From the NCBI RefSeq assembly GCF_900109375.1, contig NZ_FOAB01000004.1:372001-436000 (forward strand): a DNA stretch of 64,000 nt. Reading direction: 5' to 3'. This DNA is from Aquimarina amphilecti (GTDB lineage Bacteria > Bacteroidota > Bacteroidia > Flavobacteriales > Flavobacteriaceae). Made by a program: the position numbers and the translations under genes. The notes below the pieces were generated by a model that made no database searches, was not told the DNA's origin, and saw only the letters and a program-made list of their open reading frames with translations. Positions 45,583 through 54,168 of the stretch are shown here, piece by piece. How positions within the stretch are numbered: position 1 is the stretch's first letter; every line of letters starts with the position of its first letter.

Positions 45583-45599
45583 AAATCACCAATTGATTT
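45583..45599. promoter_or_regulatory. Dyad in the susC leader
   Basis: AAATCA (45583-45588) and TGATTT (45594-45599) form a 6-base inverted repeat with a 5-base spacer, 35-51 bases before the susC start. It contains CCAAT but does not match the TTGGTNNACCAA operator. It could be an mRNA element or a site for another regulator. Confidence 0.3.
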
Positions 45600-45617
45600 G
45601 TTTTCGATTTTAAAAGC

Positions 45618-45649
45618 AAAACCTAATTTTTGTAACTACTTATTTACAA
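45618..45649 (-). promoter_or_regulatory. Possible susC promoter
   Basis: On the minus strand a TTG (45647-45649) is followed after 21 bases by TAGGTTTT (45618-45625), one mismatch from the Bacteroidota -7 consensus TAnnTTTG. It would give a 5' leader of roughly 60 bases. No copy of the gntR-type operator is seen here. Confidence 0.4.
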
Positions 45650-45710
45650 ACAAGTCATTAAAAAAAGATAAACGGAATGACGTTTGCCTATTTTTAGTAT
45701 CTTTGTTTTT

Positions 45711-45807
45711 ATCTATCTATAAGTAATTATAGTCATGATTTTACTTTTTAAACTAAGTAAAGTTTCGAAAATAAAGGGATTAGTGTGGTAGCTGTCCCTT
45801 TTTTTTG
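45711..45807 (+). ncRNA. Candidate small RNA between susC and gntR
   Basis: A TATCTTTG box (45698-45705, exact -7 consensus, no good -33 TTG at the normal distance) precedes about 97 bases with three stems: CTATAA/TTATAG closing a GTAA tetraloop (45717-45732), TTTACTT/AAGTAAA (45740-45761) and AAAGGGA/TCCCTTT (45773-45801) followed by eight T, a terminator. No ORF is present. It lies on the strand opposite to gntR and susC. The last hairpin can also serve as the gntR terminator on the other strand, which is the simplest alternative. Confidence 0.35.
45773..45807. terminator. Hairpin terminator between gntR and susC
   Basis: Stem AAAGGGA/TCCCTTT with a 15-base loop. On the plus strand it is followed by eight T; on the minus strand by ATTTT, about 65 bases after the gntR stop codon. 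It can act in both directions, more strongly on the plus strand. Confidence 0.6.
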
Positions 45808-45870
45808 TTTTTAGTTTGTGTTACATATTTGATTTGTGTTAGAATTAATTCTTTTATTTTTTAAATATTC

Positions 45871-46584
45871 TTAATCATAACAGAATTTATATAAATCGTT
45901 AAAGTGCTCTTCTAATTTTGCTACTGCTCTATCTGGGTCTCTATCTATGATAGCATCAATAATAGCCTGGTGCTCCTTAATTAATAAGTGATTTTCATCT
46001 TTGTCACAAACTTTATTTGCTACAAAATGAGTAATTATTTCTGGCGTAATTACTAACATTAATGAGTTGATAACACTATTACCACTTGCTTCGGATAATT
46101 TAAGGTGAAACATTAAATCCTCTTCTACAGCATTTAAACCATTGATGGCTTTTTCACTATAAGCTTCGTGTGCGGCTTGTATTTGGCGCAAATGCTCATC
46201 TGATCTCCTGGTAGCAGCTAACCTTACTGCATTTGTTTCTAATATTAATCTGGTTTCTACCAAAGATTTAAAATCAGGTTCTTGTAATTGTAAAATATCA
46301 GTCATCATTCCATTAAGTGCAGTAACCCCAATATTTGATACTCTTGTTCCACTTTGAGGATATTTTTTAACCAACCCATAGAATTCTAATCGCTGAATTG
46401 CCTGGCGTAATTGATTTCGACTTACACCTAACTTTTCGGCAAGAACTCTTTCTGCAGGAAGCTTATCGCCCGGTTCAAGTTGCTTAGAAACAATTAATTC
46501 CCTAATTTTAGAAATAATTATATCTTCGGAACCTTTCTTGGGGTTGGATACAACCTCCGTTTCCTTCTCTATTTTTAATCGCAT
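45871..46584 (-). CDS. GntR-family (FCD) transcriptional regulator of alginate use
   Basis: I take the ATG at 46584 (MRLKIEKETEVV, 237 residues); the upstream TTG at 46614 would place the coding sequence inside its own operator. Residues about 20-90 are the GntR winged helix (GDKLPAERVLAEKLGVSRNQ, GLVKKYPQSGTRVSN); residues about 95-230 form an FCD ligand domain with the Asp and His ligands visible in EEDLMFHLKLSEASGN, LLIKEHQAI and EEHFNDLY. FCD regulators usually bind an acidic sugar or organic acid, here plausibly KDG or DEH. The operators over its own promoter imply autoregulation. A GntR-type alginate regulator is known from Zobellia. Confidence 0.88.
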   Translation of the reverse strand: MRLKIEKETEVVSNPKKGSEDIIISKIRELIVSKQLEPGDKLPAERVLAEKLGVSRNQLRQAIQRLEFYGLVKKYPQSGTRVSNIGVTALNGMMTDILQLQEPDFKSLVETRLILETNAVRLAATRRSDEHLRQIQAAHEAYSEKAINGLNAVEEDLMFHLKLSEASGNSVINSLMLVITPEIITHFVANKVCDKDENHLLIKEHQAIIDAIIDRDPDRAVAKLEEHFNDLYKFCYD

Positions 46585-46602
46585 ATACTGGGTTTGATTT
46601 AA

Positions 46603-46654
46603 CTGGTTGACCAATCTGGTTAACCAAAAGTATTGTTTTTTTTTATTATCACAA
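46603..46654 (-). promoter_or_regulatory. gntR promoter with paired operators
   Basis: CTGGTTGACCAA (46603-46614) and CTGGTTAACCAA (46616-46627) are 13 bases apart. On the minus strand the -7 box TACTTTTG (46625-46632) overlaps the outer operator by three bases and a -33 TTG (46652-46654) is 19 bases away. The geometry equals that at 30201-30254, which supports both sites. Confidence 0.75.
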
Positions 46655-47040
46655 AATTTATATGTTAAAAATCTTATGAAAGTTTAAAAAAAGCATTGTT
46701 TTTTAAGTAAAAACACATTCTATATGGTTTTCGTTTTGTGAAATCGGTATTTTACCTTTATACATATAATAGCTTATTGCGGTGCTTAATGAAATCCATT
46801 TTTTTTAAATAACCCCCGATTTTATTAAACTTAATCAAATTGTTTATTTGTTTTTTTAATAATTCTTATTCTCTTCAGAATAAAGATAAATCCTTAATAA
46901 TGAGTAAAATGTAATTTTATTGCAGTTTTATTGTGATTAAGAATAAATTATGATGTTCATTTTATGAAAATGATAATTCTTCTGTAATTTGTTTTTTTAT
47001 TTTTAAGTAGAGCTTATTTTTATGTAATATTGTACCATCT
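46655..47040. other. AT-rich intergenic stretch, no gene seen
   Basis: Between the gntR promoter and the arginine leader. No credible ORF, repeat or structured RNA was found. A TAATATTG at 47025-47032, one mismatch from the -7 consensus and without a -33 TTG at normal spacing, may be the start point of the arginine operon transcript. Confidence 0.5.
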
Positions 47041-47049
47041 AGTTAACGA

Positions 47050-47224
47050 AAGGGGCTACGGCCGACGATTTAGAGTTACTATTATTATGAAAACGGCAAA
47101 ATTTATTATTACAGAAGTTAAAGTTCAATTCTTGAACCAATTGGTAAATACGTTTACACCTGTTCGCCGCTTTCGTCGCCCCTTGGGGGTTTAAAATTCT
47201 TTTGAAGTAGGTGCGCCCTACTTC
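47050..47224 (+). promoter_or_regulatory. Putative arginine attenuator region
   Basis: The leader can form a long-range helix: AAGGGGC (47050-47056) with GCCCCTT (47178-47184) and GACGA (47064-47068) with TCGTC (47173-47177). The 3' arm consists of the arginine and proline codons at the end of the 35-residue leader ORF. A competing CCCC/GGGG hairpin (47179-47189) and an 8-base-pair stem GAAGTAGG/CCTACTTC (47204-47224) follow. A ribosome paused at the Arg codons would break the long-range helix. The downstream stems lack a strong T run, so whether termination or translation is controlled is open. Confidence 0.55.
47087..47194 (+). CDS. Leader peptide of the arginine-proline operon
   Basis: A 35-residue ORF: MKTAKFIITEV, then KVQFLNQLVNTFTP, then VRRFRRPLGV and a TAA stop. 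Four arginines fall within five codons just before the end and use CGC/CGT, whereas AGA/AGG and CGA/CGT dominate elsewhere in this AT-rich window. The ORF lies 267 bases before the first gene of the arginine operon and its terminal codons take part in base pairing with the upstream RNA. These are the marks of a regulatory leader peptide sensing charged arginyl-tRNA. It is not a known protein to me; coding is inferred from position and composition. Confidence 0.6.
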   Translation: MKTAKFIITEVKVQFLNQLVNTFTPVRRFRRPLGV

Positions 47225-47461
47225 CCTTAAAATATTCCTTTTGCATATTAGCAGTATAATTGTTAAATAACTCTTCTTTTAAGAATTGATGTGTTGTTAA
47301 TTTGACTCCTAATTTCTTTCGGAATATATACCATTCAAAACTTTAAGTATTCGACTTTTCGATGTTTCGAATTCATCCGTTTAGTGTATTCGAGATTCAT
47401 CTAAAAGCTATTCATACATATATACATCTGTCTTTTATATGAGGCTGATAGAAACTAACGG
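47225..47461 (+). other. Untranslated leader of the arginine operon, distal part
   Basis: Non-coding stretch between the attenuator hairpin and the first operon gene. It has short TTCGA-containing repeats (about 47346-47395) that could form alternative stems, but no clear terminator or ORF. Confidence 0.4.
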
Positions 47462-48103
47462 ATGAAACAAATAGAAATAATCATAGCAACTGATAATCAT
47501 TTAGATTATGCCCAGGAAATTTGTGAAGTAATATCTGATTCTGCTAAGGTGAGAGGTACTGGTATCGCAAAGCGAACACCTGATTATATCAAGGGTAAAA
47601 TGGTAAATGGAAATGCTATTATAGCTTTGTGTAAAGGAATGTTCGCAGGATTCTGTTATATAGAAGTTTGGGGACATGAAAAGTACGTTGCCCATTCCGG
47701 TTTGATTGTACATCCAGATTATAGAAATCAAGGATTAGCTAAAAGAATTAAGGAGTTCACTTTTAATTATTCGTTAAAAAAATATCCTCATTCTAAAGTT
47801 TTTGGAATTACAACAGGTCTAGCTGTTATGAAGATAAACTCAGATTTAGGATATAAACCAGTCACATTTTCAGAATTAACCAATGATCCTAAGTTTTGGG
47901 CTGGATGTAAAACCTGCACAAACTATGATATTCTAAAATCTAAAGAACATAAAATGTGTTTGTGTACGGGTATGTTGTATGACCCTTCTATCGAAGTGAA
48001 GAAAAAAGAAAAATGGTACGATAAAAAAGTATTAAAAAGATTAAAAAAAATAAAACAAACAATGCTAGCAAGCAATAAACAATTGTTGTTATGGAAAAAG
48101 TAG
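47462..48103 (+). CDS. GNAT acyltransferase heading the arginine operon
   Basis: A 213-residue protein with a GNAT fold: AHSGLIVHPDYRNQGLAKRI is the acetyl-CoA (pyrophosphate) loop R/QxxGxA, preceded by GMFAGFCYIEVWG. The C-terminal third is specific to this subgroup, with cysteines in FWAGCKTCTNYD and KMCLCTGMLYDP. Bacteroidota arginine operons lack classical argA and argJ; this gene in the first position is the likely N-acylglutamate synthase, using acetyl- or succinyl-CoA. Which acyl group is used is inferred from ArgF' (see 54161). It overlaps argG by 13 bases. Confidence 0.75.
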   Translation: MKQIEIIIATDNHLDYAQEICEVISDSAKVRGTGIAKRTPDYIKGKMVNGNAIIALCKGMFAGFCYIEVWGHEKYVAHSGLIVHPDYRNQGLAKRIKEFTFNYSLKKYPHSKVFGITTGLAVMKINSDLGYKPVTFSELTNDPKFWAGCKTCTNYDILKSKEHKMCLCTGMLYDPSIEVKKKEKWYDKKVLKRLKKIKQTMLASNKQLLLWKK

Positions 48104-49281
48104 TAGTGGCATATAGTGGAGGTTTAGATACCTCATATTGCGTAAAATATTTAATTCACGAAAAAGGACTGGAAGTTCATACTATACTGGTAAATACTGG
48201 TGGGTTTTCTGAAGAAGAACTGATACAAACTGAAAAAAGAGCCTATGAGTTAGGAAGTAGTTCTCATATAAATAAAACCATACTAAATGAGTTCTACCAA
48301 AAGGCAATTAAGTATTTAATTTTTGGGAATGTATTAAAAAATAATACATATCCATTGTCTGTAAGTGCAGAAAGAATTTTTCAAGCTATCGAAGTTATTA
48401 ATTATGCAAAAAAAGTTGGAGCAAAATATATAGCTCATGGAAGTACTGGAGCGGGTAATGATCAAATTAGATTTGATGTTATTTTTCAAACACTTGCTCC
48501 AGAAATAGAGATTATTACTCCAATTAGAGATCTAAAATTATCCAGACAAGAAGAAGTAGAGTTTCTTAAAAAACATGAAGTAGACTATAGCTGGGAAAAA
48601 GCACAATATTCTATTAATAAAGGTATTTGGGGTACTAGCGTTGGAGGTAAAGAGACACTTACATCTAATAATTCCTTACCAGAGGATGCGTATCCGAGTC
48701 AACTAAAAAAGAAAAAAGAAGAAACTATTATTTTAAATTTTGAGAAGGGAGAATTAGTTGGTTTAGATGGAATTAAAGATTCACCAGTTAAGAATATTCA
48801 GAAGTTAGAAGAACTAGCGAGTGCTTTTGCAATTGGCAGAGATATCCATGTAGGAGATACTATTATAGGAATAAAAGGACGAGTAGGGTTTGAAGCTGCT
48901 GCACCATTAGTAATAATTAAGGCGCATCATCTATTAGAGAAACATGTGCTAACTAAATGGCAACAATATTGGAAAGAACAATTAGCTAATTGGTATGGGA
49001 TGTTATTGCATGAAGGTAACTATTTGGACCCTGTAATGAGAAATATAGAGGTGTTTCTTGATGACTCTCAGAAATCAGTGACTGGTGATGTGATTGTAAA
49101 TTTAAAACCATATCATTTTACATTAGAAGGAATTGAATCAGAATTTGACATGATGAAATCAGATTTTGGTCAATATGGCGAGATGAATAATTCTTGGACC
49201 TCAGATGATGCTAAAGGTTTTATAAAAATCTATGGTAATGCAAATAAAATATATCATAACGTAAATTCTAGTGAGTCATGA
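48091..49281 (+). CDS. argG: Argininosuccinate synthase
   Basis: A 396-residue enzyme joining citrulline and aspartate with ATP. VVVAYSGGLDTSYCVKYL is the PP-loop, YIAHGSTGAGNDQIRFD and the citrulline/aspartate-binding blocks follow (SINKGIWGTSVGGKET). Full length. It overlaps the acyltransferase gene by 13 bases and argC by 4, so it is translationally coupled to both. Confidence 0.96.
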   Translation: MEKVVVAYSGGLDTSYCVKYLIHEKGLEVHTILVNTGGFSEEELIQTEKRAYELGSSSHINKTILNEFYQKAIKYLIFGNVLKNNTYPLSVSAERIFQAIEVINYAKKVGAKYIAHGSTGAGNDQIRFDVIFQTLAPEIEIITPIRDLKLSRQEEVEFLKKHEVDYSWEKAQYSINKGIWGTSVGGKETLTSNNSLPEDAYPSQLKKKKEETIILNFEKGELVGLDGIKDSPVKNIQKLEELASAFAIGRDIHVGDTIIGIKGRVGFEAAAPLVIIKAHHLLEKHVLTKWQQYWKEQLANWYGMLLHEGNYLDPVMRNIEVFLDDSQKSVTGDVIVNLKPYHFTLEGIESEFDMMKSDFGQYGEMNNSWTSDDAKGFIKIYGNANKIYHNVNSSES

Positions 49282-50255
49282 TAAAAGTTGGAATTATAGG
49301 AGGCTCAGGATATACAGCAGGAGAATTAATAAGATTGTTAGTTAATCATCCAGATGTAGTATTAGATTTTGTATTTAGTACAACTAATGCGGGCGTTTCA
49401 ATTAGTAAGCAACATGTGGATTTGATAGGAGATATAAACCTTTCTTTTACCGATTCTATTAATCCTAATGTAGATGTTTTATTTCTGTGTCTTGGACACG
49501 GTAGATCAAGAGCATTTCTAGAAGCGAATACTTTTTCTAATGATACTAAGATTATAGACTTAGGCAATGATTTTAGATTAGAAAATGATCGAAATTTTCA
49601 AGGAAAAGATTTTGTATATGGTTTACCAGAATTACAAAAGAAAAAAATACAATCTGCTAAACATATAGCAAATCCAGGATGTTTTGCAACAGCCATCCAA
49701 TTAGGGTTATTACCATTAGCATCTTCGAGTAAATTAATAGCTCCGATTCATATAAATGCTACTACAGGAAGTACAGGTGCTGGTGTAATGCCTGGGAGCA
49801 CTACACATTTTAGTTGGAGAGATAATAATTTCTCTAGTTATAAAGTGTTTACACATCAGCATTTAGATGAAATAAATCAAAGTATAGAACAATTGCAAAA
49901 TGACTTTGAGTCGCCAATGTTTTTTATACCGAATAGAGGGAATTTTAGTAAAGGAATTTATGCTACAATGTATACTAATTATGATGGATCTGAAGAAGAG
50001 GCTAAAGAACTATATACCTCTTTTTATAAAGATGCGAAATTTACCGTTGTATCAGATCAAGAAATTTATTTGAAGCAAGTAGTAAATACAAATAAATGTA
50101 TTCTTCATGTTACTAAAAAAGATGGAATGTTATTAATTACTTCTGTGATTGATAATTTGATTAAAGGAGCTTCTGGGCAGGCAATTCATAATATGAATTT
50201 AATGTTTGGAATAGAAGAAAGAACAGGTTTAGAATTAAAAGCAAGTGCGTTTTAG
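49278..50255 (+). CDS. argC: N-acylglutamyl-phosphate reductase
   Basis: A 325-residue NADPH-dependent reductase. VGIIGGSGYTAGELIRLL binds the dinucleotide; NPGCFATAIQLGLLPL holds the catalytic Cys; HQHLDEINQ has the His of the active site. Converts N-acylglutamyl phosphate to the semialdehyde. Overlaps argG by 4 bases (ATGA). Confidence 0.95.
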   Translation: MIKVGIIGGSGYTAGELIRLLVNHPDVVLDFVFSTTNAGVSISKQHVDLIGDINLSFTDSINPNVDVLFLCLGHGRSRAFLEANTFSNDTKIIDLGNDFRLENDRNFQGKDFVYGLPELQKKKIQSAKHIANPGCFATAIQLGLLPLASSSKLIAPIHINATTGSTGAGVMPGSTTHFSWRDNNFSSYKVFTHQHLDEINQSIEQLQNDFESPMFFIPNRGNFSKGIYATMYTNYDGSEEEAKELYTSFYKDAKFTVVSDQEIYLKQVVNTNKCILHVTKKDGMLLITSVIDNLIKGASGQAIHNMNLMFGIEERTGLELKASAF

Positions 50256-50256
50256 A

Positions 50257-51051
50257 ATGAATAAAATAACAATCATAGGAGGAGGCAATCTAGGTAAGTC
50301 TATAATATCTGGATTAGCAAATAGTGATTTATTTGAAGCGAAAAATATTACTGTAGTAGATAAATCAAAATATAATTTAAAAGAAGTAGAAGAAAAATTA
50401 GGAGTATCGACATCAAAGCATGTTATATCATCAATAAAGGATGTAAAATGGGTAATCTTATGTGTACAACCACGACAATTGGATACTGTTTTACTTGAGA
50501 TTAAAGATGTACTAGATAATGATCAAATATTAATTTCAACAGTTACAGGTACTTCTATTGAAGAAATTAATGAAGTAGTTCCTAATAATAAGGTAGTTAG
50601 GGTAATGCCTAACACGGGAGCATCAAAAAAATTATCGATGACTTGTATTGCTGCTAATGAGAATGTTAAAGAAGAATTATTAGTTGTAGAAAAGATGTTC
50701 AATACTATTGGTGAGACCCTAGTAATTGAAGAAAGATTAATGCAAGCTGCTACTGTTCTCGGAGCTAGTGGAATTGCCTTTTTTTTAAGATTTCTTAGAG
50801 CAATGATACAAGGAGGAATCCAAATGGGATTTCATCCACACGAAGCACAAATTATTGCAGTGCAAACAGCTATTGGAGCAGCAACTCTGGTGGCAGAAAA
50901 TGGTACCCATCCAGAACGAGAAATAGATAAAGTGACTACACCACAAGGCTGTACAATCGAGGGATTAAATGAAATGGAGCATCAGGGATTGAGCTCATCA
51001 GTGATAAAGGGAGTAATGGCTTCTTATGAAAAAATTAATACTATAAAATAA
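50257..51051 (+). CDS. proC: Pyrroline-5-carboxylate reductase
   Basis: Start chosen at ATG 50257, one base after the argC stop; a GTG at 50245 would overlap argC. About 264 residues: ITIIGGGNLGKSIISGLANS binds NAD(P)H, VVRVMPNTGA and the C-terminal dimer domain TTPQGCTIEGLNEMEHQGL are family hallmarks. Last step of proline synthesis. Its presence between argC and argD shows that proline and arginine synthesis are made from one transcript here. Confidence 0.93.
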   Translation: MNKITIIGGGNLGKSIISGLANSDLFEAKNITVVDKSKYNLKEVEEKLGVSTSKHVISSIKDVKWVILCVQPRQLDTVLLEIKDVLDNDQILISTVTGTSIEEINEVVPNNKVVRVMPNTGASKKLSMTCIAANENVKEELLVVEKMFNTIGETLVIEERLMQAATVLGASGIAFFLRFLRAMIQGGIQMGFHPHEAQIIAVQTAIGAATLVAENGTHPEREIDKVTTPQGCTIEGLNEMEHQGLSSSVIKGVMASYEKINTIK

Positions 51052-51057
51052 AGTGCT

Positions 51058-52197
51058 ATGAAACTATTTGATGTATACCCACTTTATGATGTGGAGCCTG
51101 TTAGCGCACACGACAGTATTGTTATTGATAAAGATGGTATAGAATATTTAGATTTATATGGAGGTCATGCGGTAATTTCAGTAGGTCATGGACATCCACA
51201 TTATATAAAAAGATTAAAAGAACAAATAGAAAAAATTGGGTTTTATTCGAATGCTGTTCACAATAGTTTGCAATCAGAATTGGCAAATAAACTAGGTGAA
51301 CTATCCGGATACAAAGAGTATCAATTGTTTTTATGTAATTCTGGAGCTGAAGCAAATGAAAATGCGTTAAAATTGGCTTCTTTTTACACAAGGAAATCGA
51401 GAGTTGTTTCATTTTATAACGGCTTTCACGGAAGGACTTCTGCAGCAGTTGCTGCAACGGATAATGAAAAAATCAATGCTCCTTTAAATCAACAACAAAA
51501 AGTTACTTTTTTACCATTGAATAATTTAGAAAAGGTAAATACTGAGTTAAAAAAAGGAGATGTATGTGCAGTAATTATAGAGCCTATACAAGGAGTAGGA
51601 GGTTTAGATGAAGGAACTACTGAATTCTTTAAAGGATTAGAAGAGTTGTGTAAAGAAAACAATGTTGTACTGATTTTAGATGAAGTACAAGCTGGATTCG
51701 GAAGAACAGGGAAATTTTTTGGACATCAGCATCATGGAATTACTCCGGATATTATCTCAATTGCTAAAGGTATGGGAAATGGTTTTCCTATAGGTGGAAT
51801 TATGATAGCACCTCATATAAAGCCTAGTTATGGAATGTTAGGGACAACTTTTGGTGGAAATCATCTTGCTTGTACCGCAGCATCCTCGGTTTTAGAAATA
51901 TTGGAATTTGAAAACTTAATAGATAATGCTAGACTAACTGGTGATTATTTTGTTTCTCAAGCCCTTCATCTTCCAGGAGTAAAAAAAGTAAAAGGTAGAG
52001 GGTTAATGTTGGGTTTAGAATTTGATTTTGAAGTAGGAGACCTTAGGAAAAAACTAATCTATGATGAGCATATTTTCACAGGTGGTGCAATGAATAAAAA
52101 ACTATTACGAATACTTCCACCATTAACAATCGGAAAATCTGAAATAGATCAATTTATTAAAGCATTACAAGATGTTTTAATACCAGAAAAGATATGA
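51058..52197 (+). CDS. argD: N-acylornithine aminotransferase
   Basis: A 379-residue class III PLP aminotransferase: FLCNSGAEANENALKLA, FYNGFHGRTSAAVAAT, VILDEVQAGFGRTGKFF and IISIAKGMGNGFPIGG with the PLP Lys. Transfers an amino group from glutamate to the acylglutamate semialdehyde. Its stop overlaps the proA start (ATGA at 52194). Confidence 0.94.
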   Translation: MKLFDVYPLYDVEPVSAHDSIVIDKDGIEYLDLYGGHAVISVGHGHPHYIKRLKEQIEKIGFYSNAVHNSLQSELANKLGELSGYKEYQLFLCNSGAEANENALKLASFYTRKSRVVSFYNGFHGRTSAAVAATDNEKINAPLNQQQKVTFLPLNNLEKVNTELKKGDVCAVIIEPIQGVGGLDEGTTEFFKGLEELCKENNVVLILDEVQAGFGRTGKFFGHQHHGITPDIISIAKGMGNGFPIGGIMIAPHIKPSYGMLGTTFGGNHLACTAASSVLEILEFENLIDNARLTGDYFVSQALHLPGVKKVKGRGLMLGLEFDFEVGDLRKKLIYDEHIFTGGAMNKKLLRILPPLTIGKSEIDQFIKALQDVLIPEKI

Positions 52198-53396
52198 TTA
52201 TGAGTAGAGTGTTAGATACATCGCAAAGAAATTCGGTATTACAAAGGATGGCAATTTTAGTTGATCAAAATCAACATGAAATACTAAAAGCAAACCTTAA
52301 AGATCTTAAATCTTATCAAGGAAATGATCTTGCAATGAATGACCGTTTAAAAGTAGATAATCATAAAATAGAAGTGATGATTGCTGCGCTTAAGCAATTG
52401 GCAAATCAGGAAGATCCAATTGGAGTTGAGCGATTTAGATTCACTCATGACAATGGAATGCAAGTATATAACAAAACAGCATCTTTTGGAACAGTATTGA
52501 TTATTTATGAATCTAGGCCGGATGTAACCATAGAAGCAGCTGGAATTGCATTTAAATCAGGTAATAAAATTTTATTAAAAGGAGGAAAGGAATCGTTACA
52601 GTCTAATCTTGCAATAGTAAAACTTTGGCATTATGCACTTAAAGAAGAAGGAATTTCTTCAGATTGGATAACATATCTAAATTATAATAGGACGGAAACA
52701 CAGTCGTTTCTTGAAAAACCAACTCAAAATGTTGATTTAATAGTGCCGAGAGGAGGAGAAAAATTAATTGCATTTGTAAAGGAGCACGCAACTTGCCCTG
52801 TAATTGTTAGTGGACGAGGTAATAACTTTGTATATGTTCATAAGGAAGCGGACAGAGCTTTGGCGCTGGATAATATTATCAATGGTAAAACAGATAAGAT
52901 TTCTGCTTGTAACGCTATAGATAAGGTCTTGATAGATAAAAACCTTCCTAATAAAGAAGATTTTGTAAGAAATCTTATTGCTACGCTTAAAAATTTTAAT
53001 GTAGAAATATTAGGTGATGCTTCTTTGTCTAAATATGAAGAAGTAAACGCTATTTCTAATGATGATATATGGCAAGAAGAGTTTTTGGACTATAAGATTG
53101 TTATTGGAGAAGCAGAAAATGCTCCAGAAGCTATTTCAAAAATAAATAAGTATAGTGGTGGACATTCTGCGGCTATTATTACCAGAAATCAGAAAGAAGC
53201 AGAGGCTTTTATGGCTTCTGTAGATTGCGCCGCTGTGTATCATAACGCTTCTACAAGATTTACGGATGGTTTCCAATTAGGCTTGGGGGGAGAATTAGCA
53301 ATAAGCACAGATAAATTACATCAAAGAGGACCAATAGGTTTGCAACATTTGGTGACGAATAAATGGTTTATACATGGAGATGGACAGATTAGATAA
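52194..53396 (+). CDS. proA: Gamma-glutamyl phosphate reductase
   Basis: A 400-residue enzyme reducing gamma-glutamyl phosphate to glutamate semialdehyde. ALKQLANQEDPIG, VLIIYESRPDVTIEAAG, LLKGGKESLQSN and the catalytic Cys in ISACNAIDKVLID are visible, plus AAVYHNASTRFTDGFQLGLG. Two start codons (52194 and 52200) are possible; the first overlaps argD. The 3' end overlaps proB by 23 bases. Confidence 0.94.
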   Translation: MIMSRVLDTSQRNSVLQRMAILVDQNQHEILKANLKDLKSYQGNDLAMNDRLKVDNHKIEVMIAALKQLANQEDPIGVERFRFTHDNGMQVYNKTASFGTVLIIYESRPDVTIEAAGIAFKSGNKILLKGGKESLQSNLAIVKLWHYALKEEGISSDWITYLNYNRTETQSFLEKPTQNVDLIVPRGGEKLIAFVKEHATCPVIVSGRGNNFVYVHKEADRALALDNIINGKTDKISACNAIDKVLIDKNLPNKEDFVRNLIATLKNFNVEILGDASLSKYEEVNAISNDDIWQEEFLDYKIVIGEAENAPEAISKINKYSGGHSAAIITRNQKEAEAFMASVDCAAVYHNASTRFTDGFQLGLGGELAISTDKLHQRGPIGLQHLVTNKWFIHGDGQIR

Positions 53397-54168
53397 AAAA
53401 AGAGTTGTACTTAAGATAGGATCTAATGTTTTGACAAAAGAAACAGATCATATTTCTAGAGGTAAAATAGAAGATATAGGTAGACAAATTGTAGCCTTAC
53501 AGGATACCTATGAATTTGTTATTGTAAGTTCTGGTGCAATTGCTGTGGCTAAACAGTTTGTGAACTTGGAAAGCAATGGAAAAGAGATTAATGTAAAACA
53601 AGCATTGGCCTCCATTGGACAGCCACATTTAATGAGGATTTTTCAAGAGAGTTTTAGAGATTTAGGATTACTTACGTCTCAATGTTTATTGTCTTATTCG
53701 GATTTTGAAAGAGAACAGTCCAAGAACAACATCGTAAATACAATTAATGTCTTAGTAGATAATAACTATATACCAATTATAAACGAAAATGATACGGTAG
53801 CCACAGACGAAATTCAATTTGGAGATAATGATAAACTAGCTGCTTTAACTGCTTGTTTGTTAGATGCTGATTTGTTGATAATAGCTACTAATACTAATGG
53901 TATATGTACCAAAGAATCTGTGGAAAATAAAACGTATAAAACCATTGATGAGGTAGAAGATATAGAGTTGTTGACAGGAGAGATTGTGTCTTCTACTTCT
54001 ACACATGGTACTGGAGGTATGAGATCTAAGGTGCAAGCAGCAAGTATAGCACAGAACGAAAACATAGAAACTTGGATCGTTAATGGTCTAGAAGATAATT
54101 TTATGGTAAATACAATGGAAAAAAAACTCCCATTTACCAAAATAGTTAAAGCAGTTTATAATGAATAA
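53374..54168 (+). CDS. proB: Glutamate 5-kinase without PUA domain
   Basis: A 264-residue amino acid kinase: VVLKIGSNVLTKETDHISRG, FVIVSSGAIAVAKQF, NENDTVATDEIQFGDNDKLA and STHGTGGMRSKVQAASIA. It phosphorylates glutamate, the first step to proline. E. coli ProB (about 367 residues) has a C-terminal PUA domain that is absent here, as in other short forms. Starts inside proA by 23 bases and overlaps argF' by 8. Confidence 0.93.
   Translation: MEMDRLDKKRVVLKIGSNVLTKETDHISRGKIEDIGRQIVALQDTYEFVIVSSGAIAVAKQFVNLESNGKEINVKQALASIGQPHLMRIFQESFRDLGLLTSQCLLSYSDFEREQSKNNIVNTINVLVDNNYIPIINENDTVATDEIQFGDNDKLAALTACLLDADLLIIATNTNGICTKESVENKTYKTIDEVEDIELLTGEIVSSTSTHGTGGMRSKVQAASIAQNENIETWIVNGLEDNFMVNTMEKKLPFTKIVKAVYNE

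Noticed and set aside
46585..46614. Longer GntR start at a TTG codon
   Set aside because: It would place the beginning of the gene within its own operator; the ATG at 46584 fits the family.
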